Shown: piece after piece, positions 32,850 to 43,615 of the stretch
Numbering within the stretch: the first letter of the stretch is position 1
How the letters are laid out: the number at the start of each line of letters is the position of its first letter
From: Rotaria macrura
Taxonomy: Eukaryota > Rotifera > Eurotatoria > Philodinida > Philodinidae
Reading direction: 5' to 3'
Assembly: GCA_900239685.1 (NCBI GenBank)
Contig: OENT01000052.1
Span: 62,001 to 126,000, forward strand
DNA: 64,000 bases
Translations under genes and position numbers: made by a program
The notes under the pieces: generated by a model
What the model was told of the DNA's origin: nothing
Seen by the model: the letters and a program-made list of their open reading frames with translations, nothing else
Databases searched by the model: none

Positions 32850-35800
32850 TCATGTCTTTGACTTTTCAAGCTGATTGAGTTGTGCTATATTATTCAATGA
32901 ACTTGAGCGATACGGATGATTAGTATCACGTAGGCATTCAACAGCTTCTTCGAAACATTGACGAGCTTTGTCGAGATCCCCATTGCTTTGATGAAAAACG
33001 CCCAAATTATTCAATGCAGCCGCAAGTCGAGGATCGTCATCGGTAGAGTCTCGCAGTATTTCAACAGCACGTGTAGCGTATTGTAATGCTTGATTGATGT
33101 CATTTTTGTGATAAAGAATATTGGCAATAGTGCCGACACTAACAGCTATATCGAATTCGTTTCTTGGTTTAACTTCTTGTTCGCGTATGGCCAATGATCG
33201 CTCAGCACAGGAGAGAGCATCATCAAGTTCTTTACGAACACAATGTATGTTGCTCAAACCAAGAAAACATTTGGCTAGCATCGATGCATTTTTCTTTTTC
33301 GTATTTTCGAACAATTTCATCGCTTCAGAGAAATATTTGTATGCAGTATCATGTTGTTTTAGACAATTATGAACGGAGCCGAGTAGAACAAGCGTTTCAA
33401 GCCTCTCATTACCTTGAGCTCGATCCAGTGCTTGCTTATGACATTCAACAGCACTTTCAAAATTTCCTAGATGCTCACGTAATAAACATCCTTGAGCATT
33501 TAGTACACGTACACTTGGTTCGGAGATAGAGGCATAGGTATCTACTGCCCGTTGATACTCACCTAGCAGTGTATACTCGATCGCTTTTGCTTCATCGTCA
33601 CTAGTAGAGAAAAATCATTTTTAACTAGACGATACTGAATGAAACACTGTGCTGAATGATCCTATGGATTTGTAGGGATCTATCTGATCTAATCAAAACT
33701 TCGAGCAAAACTTCCCATCAAAGGGATGTAAATAAAAGCATTAGTTACTTGGCTATACTCAATTGTGTTCAAAATAACGTGAGGACGGCAGCAGCTAGAA
33801 CAGATTTTAATAAAATGAAATGCGTTGTACTGTTGCCATGAAAAAGCTAACATAGTTCGGTCATTGAAATGGTTCTATGGAAGAATCCTGGAAGAGTTTA
33901 TCTCCTCATTTTCCGAATATTTGTTTCTAGAAATTGAAAATTCTTCAGCGATGAATTTATGCTTTAGTTGAACAATTTTTCGAGCATGAATAACGAATTC
34001 GAATCCTTTGTCACGCGAATAGATAGTGTTAAAAACTAATTTCTAGAAAAAAGCTGCAAAACTCATAAGTTTGTTTTCTAATGCTTTCACTGACACAAGA
34101 AAAATTGAGTCTAATTCATCTTATGTTGTTGTCAAGTGCAAAACGAATTTAAAAATAAATATTGACATAAAAATACGAACTGGATAGTGTACTAATAAAA
34201 AAATGTGGCCTTTTCTTACTTAAAATATTTCATAAAAACCTCTGTGTACCAATAAGTCATGAGAAATTAGAAGGTACACACCGTGGTTGGTCGAACCTAA
34301 AGTCTCGAATTCATCATTTTGTTTCAGAGATGTATATTAGAATGTCTGTTTGCTTTTTTAATATTGACAGCTAAAAGATTGATCTGAAGAAAAATAGCTT
34401 CGAATGAGGAGTCATTGTTTATTTTCTGTTGCCTAAGAAAAACACAAATGAAGTTATGCCCTTCGGTCAAAACACTTGTGCCGATAATAAGGTCACGATG
34501 TTCGTGAATGTTCTATCGGTCAATAAATGTGAGAGCAATAAGTCACTATGTGAATAGATTTTCTGACTTCATGACCAATAGTAACTCCCTGCTCATTCTC
34601 ACCTTTACTTTTACTCAACCTTTCCTCGCTCCTATTTAAAATTTTACTCTGTGTAAAACACAGAGAGCTGGAGTGATGAATTAGTGTAGTGAATATCGTA
34701 CACCGAGGACAGTAGAAACGCTATTCCTCCAGTTTCTCATAACATCATAATAAAATAAATACTGCAGTAGTAACGAAACAATCTTTTCTTTATTTCGTTA
34801 CAACTTTGATGCACAGTCGACTGTTGTAAGATTTCAAAAACCTCGCATTAAAATAGTTCGAGTGTAGTTACTTTGAACAGTAAAACATACAAAAACATTA
34901 CTAAGGAGAGAGTAGTTCTTAGATTGTCGATCGCATTTATAGTCATAAGGCAGGAGCGGTGCGAAAGAGTTAGAGCAGGGGAGGATGGATCAATCCTAAA
35001 ATAGGAGAAAACTATCAGATAGCTTTCTGCAAGGGGAAAACAGCTCATTTCCGATTTTTCTGACTTAAATCAATTGATTTTACTCAAAACAAATCATAGA
35101 AATCAAGAAAATTCAATTTAAGCTGTCTCATCGTAGATTGATATTTTGAAGAACAAGGATACAAACTTTTATTGTTTTCATCGACTCACAATTTTTTTTG
35201 ATTTAAAACGAAAAAAATCAGCCGTTTCGCGCTTGGCTTTCTCTGACATTGAAGAAAACGATTTAATAGGTCTCATAAACCGGAGAAAATTATCCAGTGG
35301 ACTTCTCCGAAACGGTAGTGAACTTCTTTGTAAAATAAATTCATCCAACTTAAAAATGATCCATCAAAATTTTCGAAATTGGAGAAAGTCTAGGTCAACT
35401 GAGCAGGGTAGGGGCGAACCCCCCACCTCCTATTGCACCACCCCTGTCATTAGGCGCTAAAAGATGCATATACGTGACATCTTTTGTTTTCAATTTATTT
35501 GATAGATTTATTGAAATTAGAATAATTAGGGTAGACACTAAAGTAGTGGAAGTTTTACTTTTCATAATTGGACTCAGAGATGTATAACTCCTAGTTTGAG
35601 TTAACTCTCCGGGGTTGATATTTGCTTTTCAATTAGAGTTGAAGTTGTTTGAAGTTAGAGTTGAAGTTGTTTGAAGTTAGAGTTGCTCTTCTCTAGTAAG
35701 AATTTACACATATCTAGATGAAAATTTCAGTCTCAATTGGACATATTACTTTCATATTATTAATTTCCTAATTATTTTAGTAGTCTTTTACCCAATTGTA

Positions 35801-37046
35801 ACAGTAACAGTGCAGTTTGATCAACTAAATTTTTTTGACTGATAGATATGTCTTACTCTGACGAACATTAAGAATACCAAAGATAAACTTACGAAATTTT
35901 GAAAGACATTCGATGTAAGAGATCATGAGAGTTCTTTCCGAGTTCTTGTTGCATTTTTAAATATTTTTCGAACAATGCTTGTGCTTCACTTCTCTCGATT
36001 GCAATCATTTTGACAACAGTCAATTGTTGTTGATTTCCGCTGCTGCTATTTGTACGTGTCACACATGTGATATGAAATGGTGTAGCCAAATCGATGATCA
36101 ACGTTTCTCCCATTGTTGCACAGAGAGTATTTTTAAGATCAATCTTGAAGAGTATATTTTCTACGTTCTGACGTGTACTCGACTTCGTCGCAGTAGCAAG
36201 AGCATTTGCTCGTGAACGTGTCACAGTTAGAAAACATTGAAATGCGATAATACCTTTCGTCGATTGTTGTTCGATTTGTTTGACGAGTGAAATTGAAAGT
36301 TTAGTACCAATGTAGAGTCTACTTGTATTCGCTGTTGTAACTGGTTTCATCTGCTTGTGAATATCATTTAAAAAGAAACCAACAGAAGATAATGCCTCCA
36401 AATCATGTGTGCGAAGTGCATTCAAAATGAAGAGACGGTAGGGGAACGGACGACGACGCTTATCAAGCCAAACAAGTGGATCAGTTGATTTGTAGGTCGA
36501 TTCGAAATCATTAATCAATGTTTTCATGTAATTGTTTGATTGATAGAATTGACGTGCTTGCTCTGCAAAAGAATTTTTCGTACTTGTTTGATTTTTATTT
36601 TTATTTTGATTCTTCCATATGTCATGGAAGTAAAAAGCCGGATCAGAAGTACCATCTTGATCATGGTAAAATAGAAGACTATTGAAACCGAGCTCTTCTT
36701 CGATTGTATCGAATGTCTCCCAAAATGATAGTAGGAAAGGTTCAATTTGAGGAAAGACACCAACTACTTTTTTAGGAGAGATGTTGACATTGGCCGATTC
36801 AGGTGCAAGAATAAGAACAGCTTCTACTGATGAGATCGAATCAAATTTTTGTAACGTACTTTCACTGGTGACAGTCGTCGCAATAATAATTGTGCTACTA
36901 TTTGGTTGTTGTTCAAGAAACGAGATACAAGCCGAAATTTCTGTAAATAATTCGATGGGTTCATATATAACGGGACGCAATGATGATATTAGTTTCTGTT
37001 GTTCATCAAATACTACGATTTGAATTCCACTACCTTTAAACGACAT
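32850..37046 (-). CDS. Diverged ADP-ribosyltransferase-like domain with C-terminal TPR repeats
   Basis: Two exons close in frame: 37046-35893 and 33600-32850, separated by a 2.3-kb intron, giving 634 residues. Residues 1-110 resemble a response-receiver-like N-terminal module (alternating strands, FDEQQKLISSLRPVI). Residues about 225-370 fit the arginine-type ART fold: RLYIGTKLS at the usual YRG position, FQCFLTVTRSRANAL at the STS position, and GETLIIDLATPFHI at the glutamate loop. The usual arginine and STS serine are replaced, so enzyme activity is doubtful. Residues about 385-634 are tetratricopeptide/kinesin-light-chain-like repeats (for example AALNNLGVFHQSNGDLDKA), a protein-binding superhelix. 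I associate this architecture with expanded families in bdelloid rotifers. The intron hosts a hAT-type miniature element and a short tandem repeat. Confidence 0.8.
34951..35446. mobile_element. hAT-type miniature element inside the ART/TPR intron, 496 bp
   Basis: The ends read inward as CAGGAGCGGTGCGAAAG and CAGGGGTGGTGCAATAG, a 17-bp inverted repeat with 4 differences. The flanking 8-mers TCATAAGG (34943-34950) and TCATTAGG (35447-35454) differ at one base, as expected for an aged hAT target duplication. There is no transposase frame; the open frame at 35146-35460 mostly overlaps the element and is not a gene. Confidence 0.8.
35633..35685. repeat. 22-bp tandem repeat, 2.4 copies
   Basis: Two exact copies of a 22-base unit starting ttagagttgaag are followed by 9 bases of a third, inside the intron of the ART/TPR gene. 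Confidence 0.85.
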
Positions 37047-39323
37047 GATCCGTGGAAAAAATTAATTTGAATGGAATCTTAATTTTTTCTGTGTGAAAAG
37101 CGAAAAGTTTTTTTTATACATCATTTTCTTTCTTGCTGCACGCATCCGATTCGTCGTTTCCATTACTTCAAGCATCTCTCGTTTTACTCTTCGGTGACTT
37201 AGTATGATTGCTTTTTCTTTTCTGTTGTGTTTACTTTAAATTGAGATTGACAGCTTGAGCAAACATAAACCAATTACAAAAGTACATTTTAAATTTCGCC
37301 CTTTCAATTCACCTGGCTATCAGCCGCTCTCCCTGCAGTTGAAATTTGCTGCCTCTAATTTCAACTGTTAATACTTCTTCAAAAAGATTGCAACAATCTC
37401 TTTTAAAAATCTTACAAACGAAAATTTTTCTTTGTTATTTAGATAGCTAGAAAGATTCTATTTTGCATGTCACCTATCTATGAAGAAGATCTTTAGTTTT
37501 GGGAGATGTTTGCTGCACTTTATAATGCATATTAGAAAAACGTATCACATCGTTAAAATCTAGTCTATGAATCAAGACTTATCGGCTGAAATGAGGCTCA
37601 AGTGCATTACCTTGTAGTTTATAATCATAGATGACAACATTCGAAAATTCAATTATACTGGGAAAAAGAATGTTGACGAGAAACCGTTGATCTATGTGAC
37701 TGAAATTGTTTTGCTGAAGTGCTTCTTGAACGATTCGCCCTTGAAAAGTTTTTACCTTTTTCAAGAACGATGACGAAATTTCTGCTTGTTTTTCAGGTTT
37801 CTTGCTTTAACGATGCACAATGAAAAGGAACGAAAAATACATAACCATCTCATCTCAACGCCATTGTCGAGTCAGACACAATCATGATTCGTCCAAACAT
37901 CCATCTGAGCCAATTATAAAACTAATCGAGACGCCAGCGTCGTCTGAATAGAATAGAGAATGATGCTTTTGCTTTTTGCTCGTCAAAATTGATCACGGAG
38001 CAAATAATTTGCAATTTTTGATGGTTTCAAATTTGATTCGAACAATACGGAAAATCTCTTGATATTATTCTCATGTTGGCATTTACTCATCGTTGTGTTG
38101 TATTCAATTGATGACTTAGAAATCCATACATTGAACAATAGATTTATGGTCTAGATAGAAAGATTTTTTCTAATCAAAGGTCTCCTTATTTGTCTTAATA
38201 ACTAGTTTAGTGTACCCGATATGAGGATTAATAAGTCTTAGTGAGATTTCATTCTAATATACACTTGTGATGGGTCACTTTTGTTCACTTAAACAATAGT
38301 TATAATTAATGACAATCAACTGCTAAAGTTCTACTGCTCGATTAGATCCGTAGGTTTTTGTGATTTAAGGTTAGAAATTTTCCATCGAGCACCTGTAATT
38401 GAAATGTGCATTTTTTTGTTTTATATTAATTTTTGCTCATTTACCACTAAGAGATAAAATATCTCACTCGAATCTATTTCATGCAGCACAGAAGTAGAAA
38501 ATAACCCTATTAATTTTATTCAACAAACAAAAATACTGAAGAGAGGGTCGGTCACATGAGAAATCAAGTACGTCAAGGTGAAGTTTGTTTTCTTTTCGAA
38601 TTGAGATGAAAGATTATATAAAGACGTATTCAAAATGAAGAAAAAATATGACTAATTTTTCGATAACTATGTGACACAAGCACCATGTCATTTCTTATGC
38701 GCATAAAAATACAACTGAGCAAAGGTTACCAATTCGAAAAGAAGATTCCATGGACGTATTAATCGAATATAGATACTATTATAGTTTTGATACTAATTAT
38801 AGATTTTTTTATTCAATTTTATATCTTTCAAGAAGAGCCCATCGTGTGTCCCAGTTCAAAAATAGTGTAGTAATGGAAGAATTAACGGTTTGACATTCTC
38901 TACTTGATTACCCTGCTTAGTCTCATCTACTTTTGAAACGCATAAGCACGATCATGTTTATTCAACAAAGCATATTATTTTGTTTGACAAGAAATCGTTT
39001 TAATTAAGTTTTATTTCAAATGCTCTTTACAATCAAACACTATACATGTTTTTTCATGAGATGGCAGACAGTTCTTAAGCTTTAATTTAGAAAATTGCAC
39101 AGTCGATGAATGAAAACAAATGAATGGAAATGAATGCATTGTGCATTGTGATAGATATATCACACTATACGTCTATTGGTCATCTGGGTTTTGTAATTTA
39201 TCGATGGATAGACTGATAATTAAAGACATCTGTTAAACAAAATGATTATAAGTTGAATTCTTTTATACAGAATCAATAAATACTAGTGATATTATTCATT
39301 CTGTGCATTGTTTTCCTTTTTGT
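37047..39323. other. 2.3-kb spacer with one possible orphan exon
   Basis: Upstream of the ART/TPR gene (minus) and of ZNRD2 (plus), so promoters of both are expected here. On the minus strand, an open stretch ending at 37579 and reaching to about 37797 encodes a protein-like sequence (QGRIVQEALQQNNFSHID near its start) behind a plausible splice acceptor. No partner exon or family was recognised. Otherwise nothing is seen. Confidence 0.4.
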
Positions 39324-40107
39324 ATGAATTTAAGCACATTGATCATGGACACGAATCCAATTGATAATCCGTTTTCAATAAAAACTGAAGCCACTGAACA
39401 TGTTGAACCAATGAATTACATGTCAGAACAAGAGCCATTTTTCAATCAAGTAGAAAAAATAAAATTTCGATGTTTCGCTATTCAAAATATTTATTATTGC
39501 AGCCTCGTCGTTCATTTGAAAATAGAATTACGAATAAATTTCATCAATTGTTACAACAGGGTTATCGTATGCAACGTATTACTTGTCAATATTGTCATGT
39601 ATGTAATCAATCATGATCTCGATTATGTACGATAGATACATTTATGTAATTTATTAGTCCAATCTACTTCGTTCACGACGACATAAGCTATTCTGTGTTA
39701 CTTGTCATGAAACCAATATTCGAAATAGTTTGTTGTAACAATAACAAGTTTAGTATTCATACCAGAATTTCATTATAGGAGAAAAGCCTAGTAAAAAGAA
39801 ACTTTTAAAGCGAAAGCCACAAAAAAATACTGTAAAACAACCAAAAAAACCAAAAGCGCCAAAGAAGAAACAAGTGCATGTAGCAAATATTATCAATTCT
39901 AGTCGACTTGAAAGTAAACTTGCCTGGGCTATTGATGAAGTAATATGAATTTTATTTGATTGCTGTATTTGAATAACAGAATATCTTCTTTTTTTTATGC
40001 AGTTACTAAAAATTGAAAAGCCAGATCTTATTCATGAAATGTGTGAAGTTATTACTAAATTAACACAAACAATTGATTTACTCAAGAAACATGAAACGGC
40101 CGGTTGA
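39324..40107 (+). CDS. ZNRD2: ZNRD2/SSSCA1-like zinc-ribbon protein
   Basis: Small zinc-ribbon protein; the human counterpart (Sjogren syndrome/scleroderma autoantigen 1) is a cytoplasmic tankyrase-binding and centromere-autoantigen protein of uncertain function. Five exons close in frame: 39324-39449, 39503-39598, 39658-39727, 39779-39939, 40003-40107, giving 185 residues (human 199). The conserved core is QLLQQGYRMQRITC with zinc ligands C70-C73-C87-C90 (CQYC and CVTC). A Lys/Pro-rich basic linker follows (about 100-130), then the C-terminal helix ESKLAWAIDELLK, matching the human TALLQKLTWASAEL region. The donor after exon 3 is the weak gtttgt. An in-frame ATG 21 bases downstream (39345) could be the true start. 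The presence of both ends of the family makes this more than a generic zinc ribbon. Confidence 0.82.
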
Positions 40108-41614
40108 AACAAGTGATTGAAGAAGAATTGTATTTCATTTAGTGTAATTTTGTTAATCGTCCTTTGTCCATTGTTCGAAATAAACTAAGTCAAACTTGAT
40201 TATAGCTATAGTAACCAAAACTCGAAAACATATGTCATGAGATCAGATAAAATATTAAAGATGTTCAAATGCACAAAATAAATCAATACGTTTTACGTAA
40301 ATCTGCAAGATTTTGCAGATCAAATCTCTAGAAAAACTATCAATTCTACCAATAAGATAAATTATGATATTGAATAAAAGTGGATCTTGAATGACTAGAA
40401 CTATTGAGTTCGATCACCGCATCGTTCATAGGATTAGAACCTTGTTTTGCTTGATAGATAGTCCGAAAGAAACAATTGAGACCTCTATTTTGAAGTGTTC
40501 GATAGTTTTTTTTTCCAGTTATACAAATGTCCTTTGGCTTGTGACGATCGCTCTACTCTTAAAATGAATAGTACACAACATAAATTGGAAACATTTGAAA
40601 GCTTCGATGCTAACATACAGTGGTTGTTTTTCTGTTCAGCAAAAAAAAATTGATGATCGCAATAGTGATGTGATGCACTAAATACTGTATGGCATGATCA
40701 TGATGTATGGATTGTTGTTGATTTTAATAGAAAATCTATCCATTGAATATTATCGTGCAATTGATGTGGACATTTCAGATTTGAAATATAAATAGTTTAA
40801 TATCAAAAGAAAACACTTTTGATAGGATTCTATCCGTTATCATAAAAATAACAAGTTACATCTTTGTTAGAACCTTGTAAATTCTGAAGAAAAAGATTTC
40901 TAATACAAGATGCAGAGTAATTAGACGATTGTATTTCTAATTTTTGTCATCCAACGAAACTAAAATGACTTTCTTAACACTTAATAGATAATTCATCATC
41001 TTCAAAACGGCAACATTCATATCGACAAGTATCTTAGAAACGTCTTTATCAACCATGTGTATGATGCTTTCGCCAAAACTATAAGCTATGGAGAAAAGAT
41101 ACTGTTCTTTCTACTGAGCAGAAGATAATGAATCTATTTTAGATAATCAGTTGCTTTCATCAAGTAGAACAACTTAGGATTTATTGCATTTCACTATATC
41201 CGATGAATTTCTCTCTCGCAAAAACTTGATAAAATTTAATGATAAATCTTCGTAAGAGTTAAAAGTAACAAGCGATATGCATGTGATAAAAAAAATAATT
41301 CATTCAGAAAAATTTCAGTTTTTGCATATAAGCTAGTGAAGTGAATTTTATTGAAATTATTTTGATACCTCTTGGAAAGCAAATTCAACTTTTCAGGATT
41401 AAGTTAAGTTTTTTAATTGTGTAACTAATTAGGCTTCTTGTTGAACTTTTCCAACACCTACTTTTATGCAAAAGCGACTGTTTCACAAATCTCTGGCCGA
41501 ACATCTTGAGATAAAGGAAACATTCTTATGTTTTATCTAATAATGTTTTGTTAGAAAATATCGATTTATTCAAATTAGATTTTTCTAATATAGAAAAAGA
41601 AGATAAACATGATA
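40108..41614. other. Convergent spacer between ZNRD2 and ORC4
   Basis: About 1.5 kb of AT-rich sequence between two 3' ends. I see no gene, RNA or repeat with clear ends. Confidence 0.5.
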
Positions 41615-42931
41615 TTAAATAATTGTATTCGATTTTGCATAGCGTTTTATTTCTGCAGGCAAAGGTTTTGATTCAACATATTGTTTTAATTCATCACTAT
41701 TAAGTACCATAATCATTGTATGTTCACCACTCAACGGTTCATCAATAGCAGCGTATCGACCAAAATAACGTCGAATAAAACCTCGTTCAATTAAGCGAAG
41801 GAATGTCTGCAGCAGAAAAAGAAAATAGTCACATCAATCGTCTTACTAGAAACTATTTACTTTTCGAACAACAGCTTTATCATAATAGTATTTTTGATTT
41901 TTCATAACGTATTTTGAATATTCATGATAAACTTGATCGAAAGTAAACTTGGTATCGTTGACAATACCGATACGATTCTCTTCATCGTCATGATCATCAT
42001 TATCACTTTCATTGGTTCCACTAATTTTACTTTGTAATTTTTCATCGATACGTTTAATTACATTATTCGTCATTAAAAGTAATAATAATTCTAAATGTGT
42101 TAAGCAACTATCCAATTGTTGATCTGGCCGAGTTTCATCATTAATATTTACAGTTGAATCTCGTAAGTAATGAATTACTTTTTGTTCGATATTGGCCAAT
42201 GAATTGAATAAATCATTTTGAATTTGCACATGTTTTTTTATTTTATACGATTCTAGAATATATGTTACATATTCATCAATGTCTGGTGATGATAATATAT
42301 AATAAATTTGTGAGAAACGTGATTTTAAACGTTTTTCAGGTAGTTCAAGACAATCCGAACGATTCGATACAGCTATTGTTAATATTGAATAACTTTTTTT
42401 GTCAGCATAAACAGCATCAAATAATGTATAGAGAATAGAATTTAATTTTTGATATGTAAACTGTTCAAAATGATCAAGAATAAAAATATAGTAGATTTTT
42501 CGATCTTTTTTTTCATTGGCCAGAGTTTCAAGTAAAATTTGAAGATTTTCATATTGAACATCATTTGTCGTCTTCGTTTGAATATTATATTGCGAGACAA
42601 TTTCTTGTATAGCTGATGATTCAATTGAATGAATTAGTCCATGTAAACGGAAGATAAGTATACGGTCAACAAGAGAAGAATCTTCACTATGAAGTTTAGT
42701 GAATGTATGCTCGAGTAATTTCGTTTTACCACATGATGGTGGACCAGCAACGAGTACAGTTTCACTTTTATTTTCAGCTATATGACGACGAACAAATTGA
42801 GAGAATTGTTGAAGAAATAAATCGATTGTTGGATTGATTAACAGAGTAGGCGCTGCAACAATTGGTCTAGAAGTTGCACGAGATGGTTGACGTCGTAAAC
42901 TCATGCTTTTTAAAATGTTGAGAATATGCAA
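41615..42931 (-). CDS. ORC4: Origin recognition complex subunit 4
   Basis: AAA+ subunit of the origin recognition complex, which marks replication origins and loads MCM helicase in the nucleus. Two exons close in frame: 42931-41861 and 41806-41615, giving 420 residues (human 436); an ATG at 42904 would give 411. Walker A is GPPSCGKT (63-70). Walker B reads FILDHFEQF, where human ORC4 has FILDEFDLF, so the Asp is kept (D153) and the Glu is His (H154). The sensor/arginine-finger stretch LPEKRLKSRFSQIYY matches human LLEKRVKSRFSHRQI. The C-terminal winged helix includes FTFDQVYHEYSKYV. An acidic linker with runs of Asp/Glu interrupts the region before the winged helix. Start is divergent from the NuMA-like gene, with 684 bp between them. 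Confidence 0.93.
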
Positions 42932-43615
42932 TAATCTGAATTAAATCAATTTTTTGTCTATAGAGTTATATTTCACTGACAAGAACAAATACAAAAGATT
43001 TAAAGGGAATAGCCCACGTTTCAATATTGAATCAATTTCAGTGTCACTGGAACTATCTTGTTTCATAATTTCTCAGTCAAGTTTTGAATGAAAAATCTTA
43101 ATAAGAAGGCGTAACTTGCTGTTAGAATAAAAATAAAGCGAACAGGTATCATTTCATTACTAGATGACGTTGTAGATTTGTTGAAAATTGATCCGAAATT
43201 ATCTAAACTCTTCAAAGTATCTCAGGATAGAAAATATCTAAGGCAACAAAAAGATAGATTTATAACTACTACTAAAAGAAGAAAATATGTATTCACAGGT
43301 GCGTCTAAAACTAATGAATCTCTCTTATTACTTACAAAAGATCGGTGCAGGCATTGTGTTCATTGAAAATGAGAAGCAATATAGAACACGTATAGCGACA
43401 TCTCTGCAAATAGTTCAGAAATATTTAAATTTCCAAAGATTAAGAATTTTCATAAGATGAACGTAATAATTTAGATAGCATTTATGAAAGAAAAAGATCC
43501 TGAAAAAAATAGTTTGATTGGCTTTGAACACTCTTTGTCTGCGAAATCTGAAATGAATCATATTTTCTTTCTTCGTTTTCGTTCTTGCCATCATCCATTT
43601 TATTAGTTAGCAATT
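42932..43615. other. Divergent promoter region of ORC4 and NuMA-like gene
   Basis: The two genes start head-to-head across this 684-bp gap, which must contain both promoters. I see no TATA-like element that stands out, and the short frame at 43178-43366 has no recognisable similarity. Confidence 0.5.

Noticed and set aside
35146-35460. 104-residue plus-strand frame
   Set aside because: Most of it lies inside the hAT-type miniature element in the ART/TPR intron, and no homology is visible.
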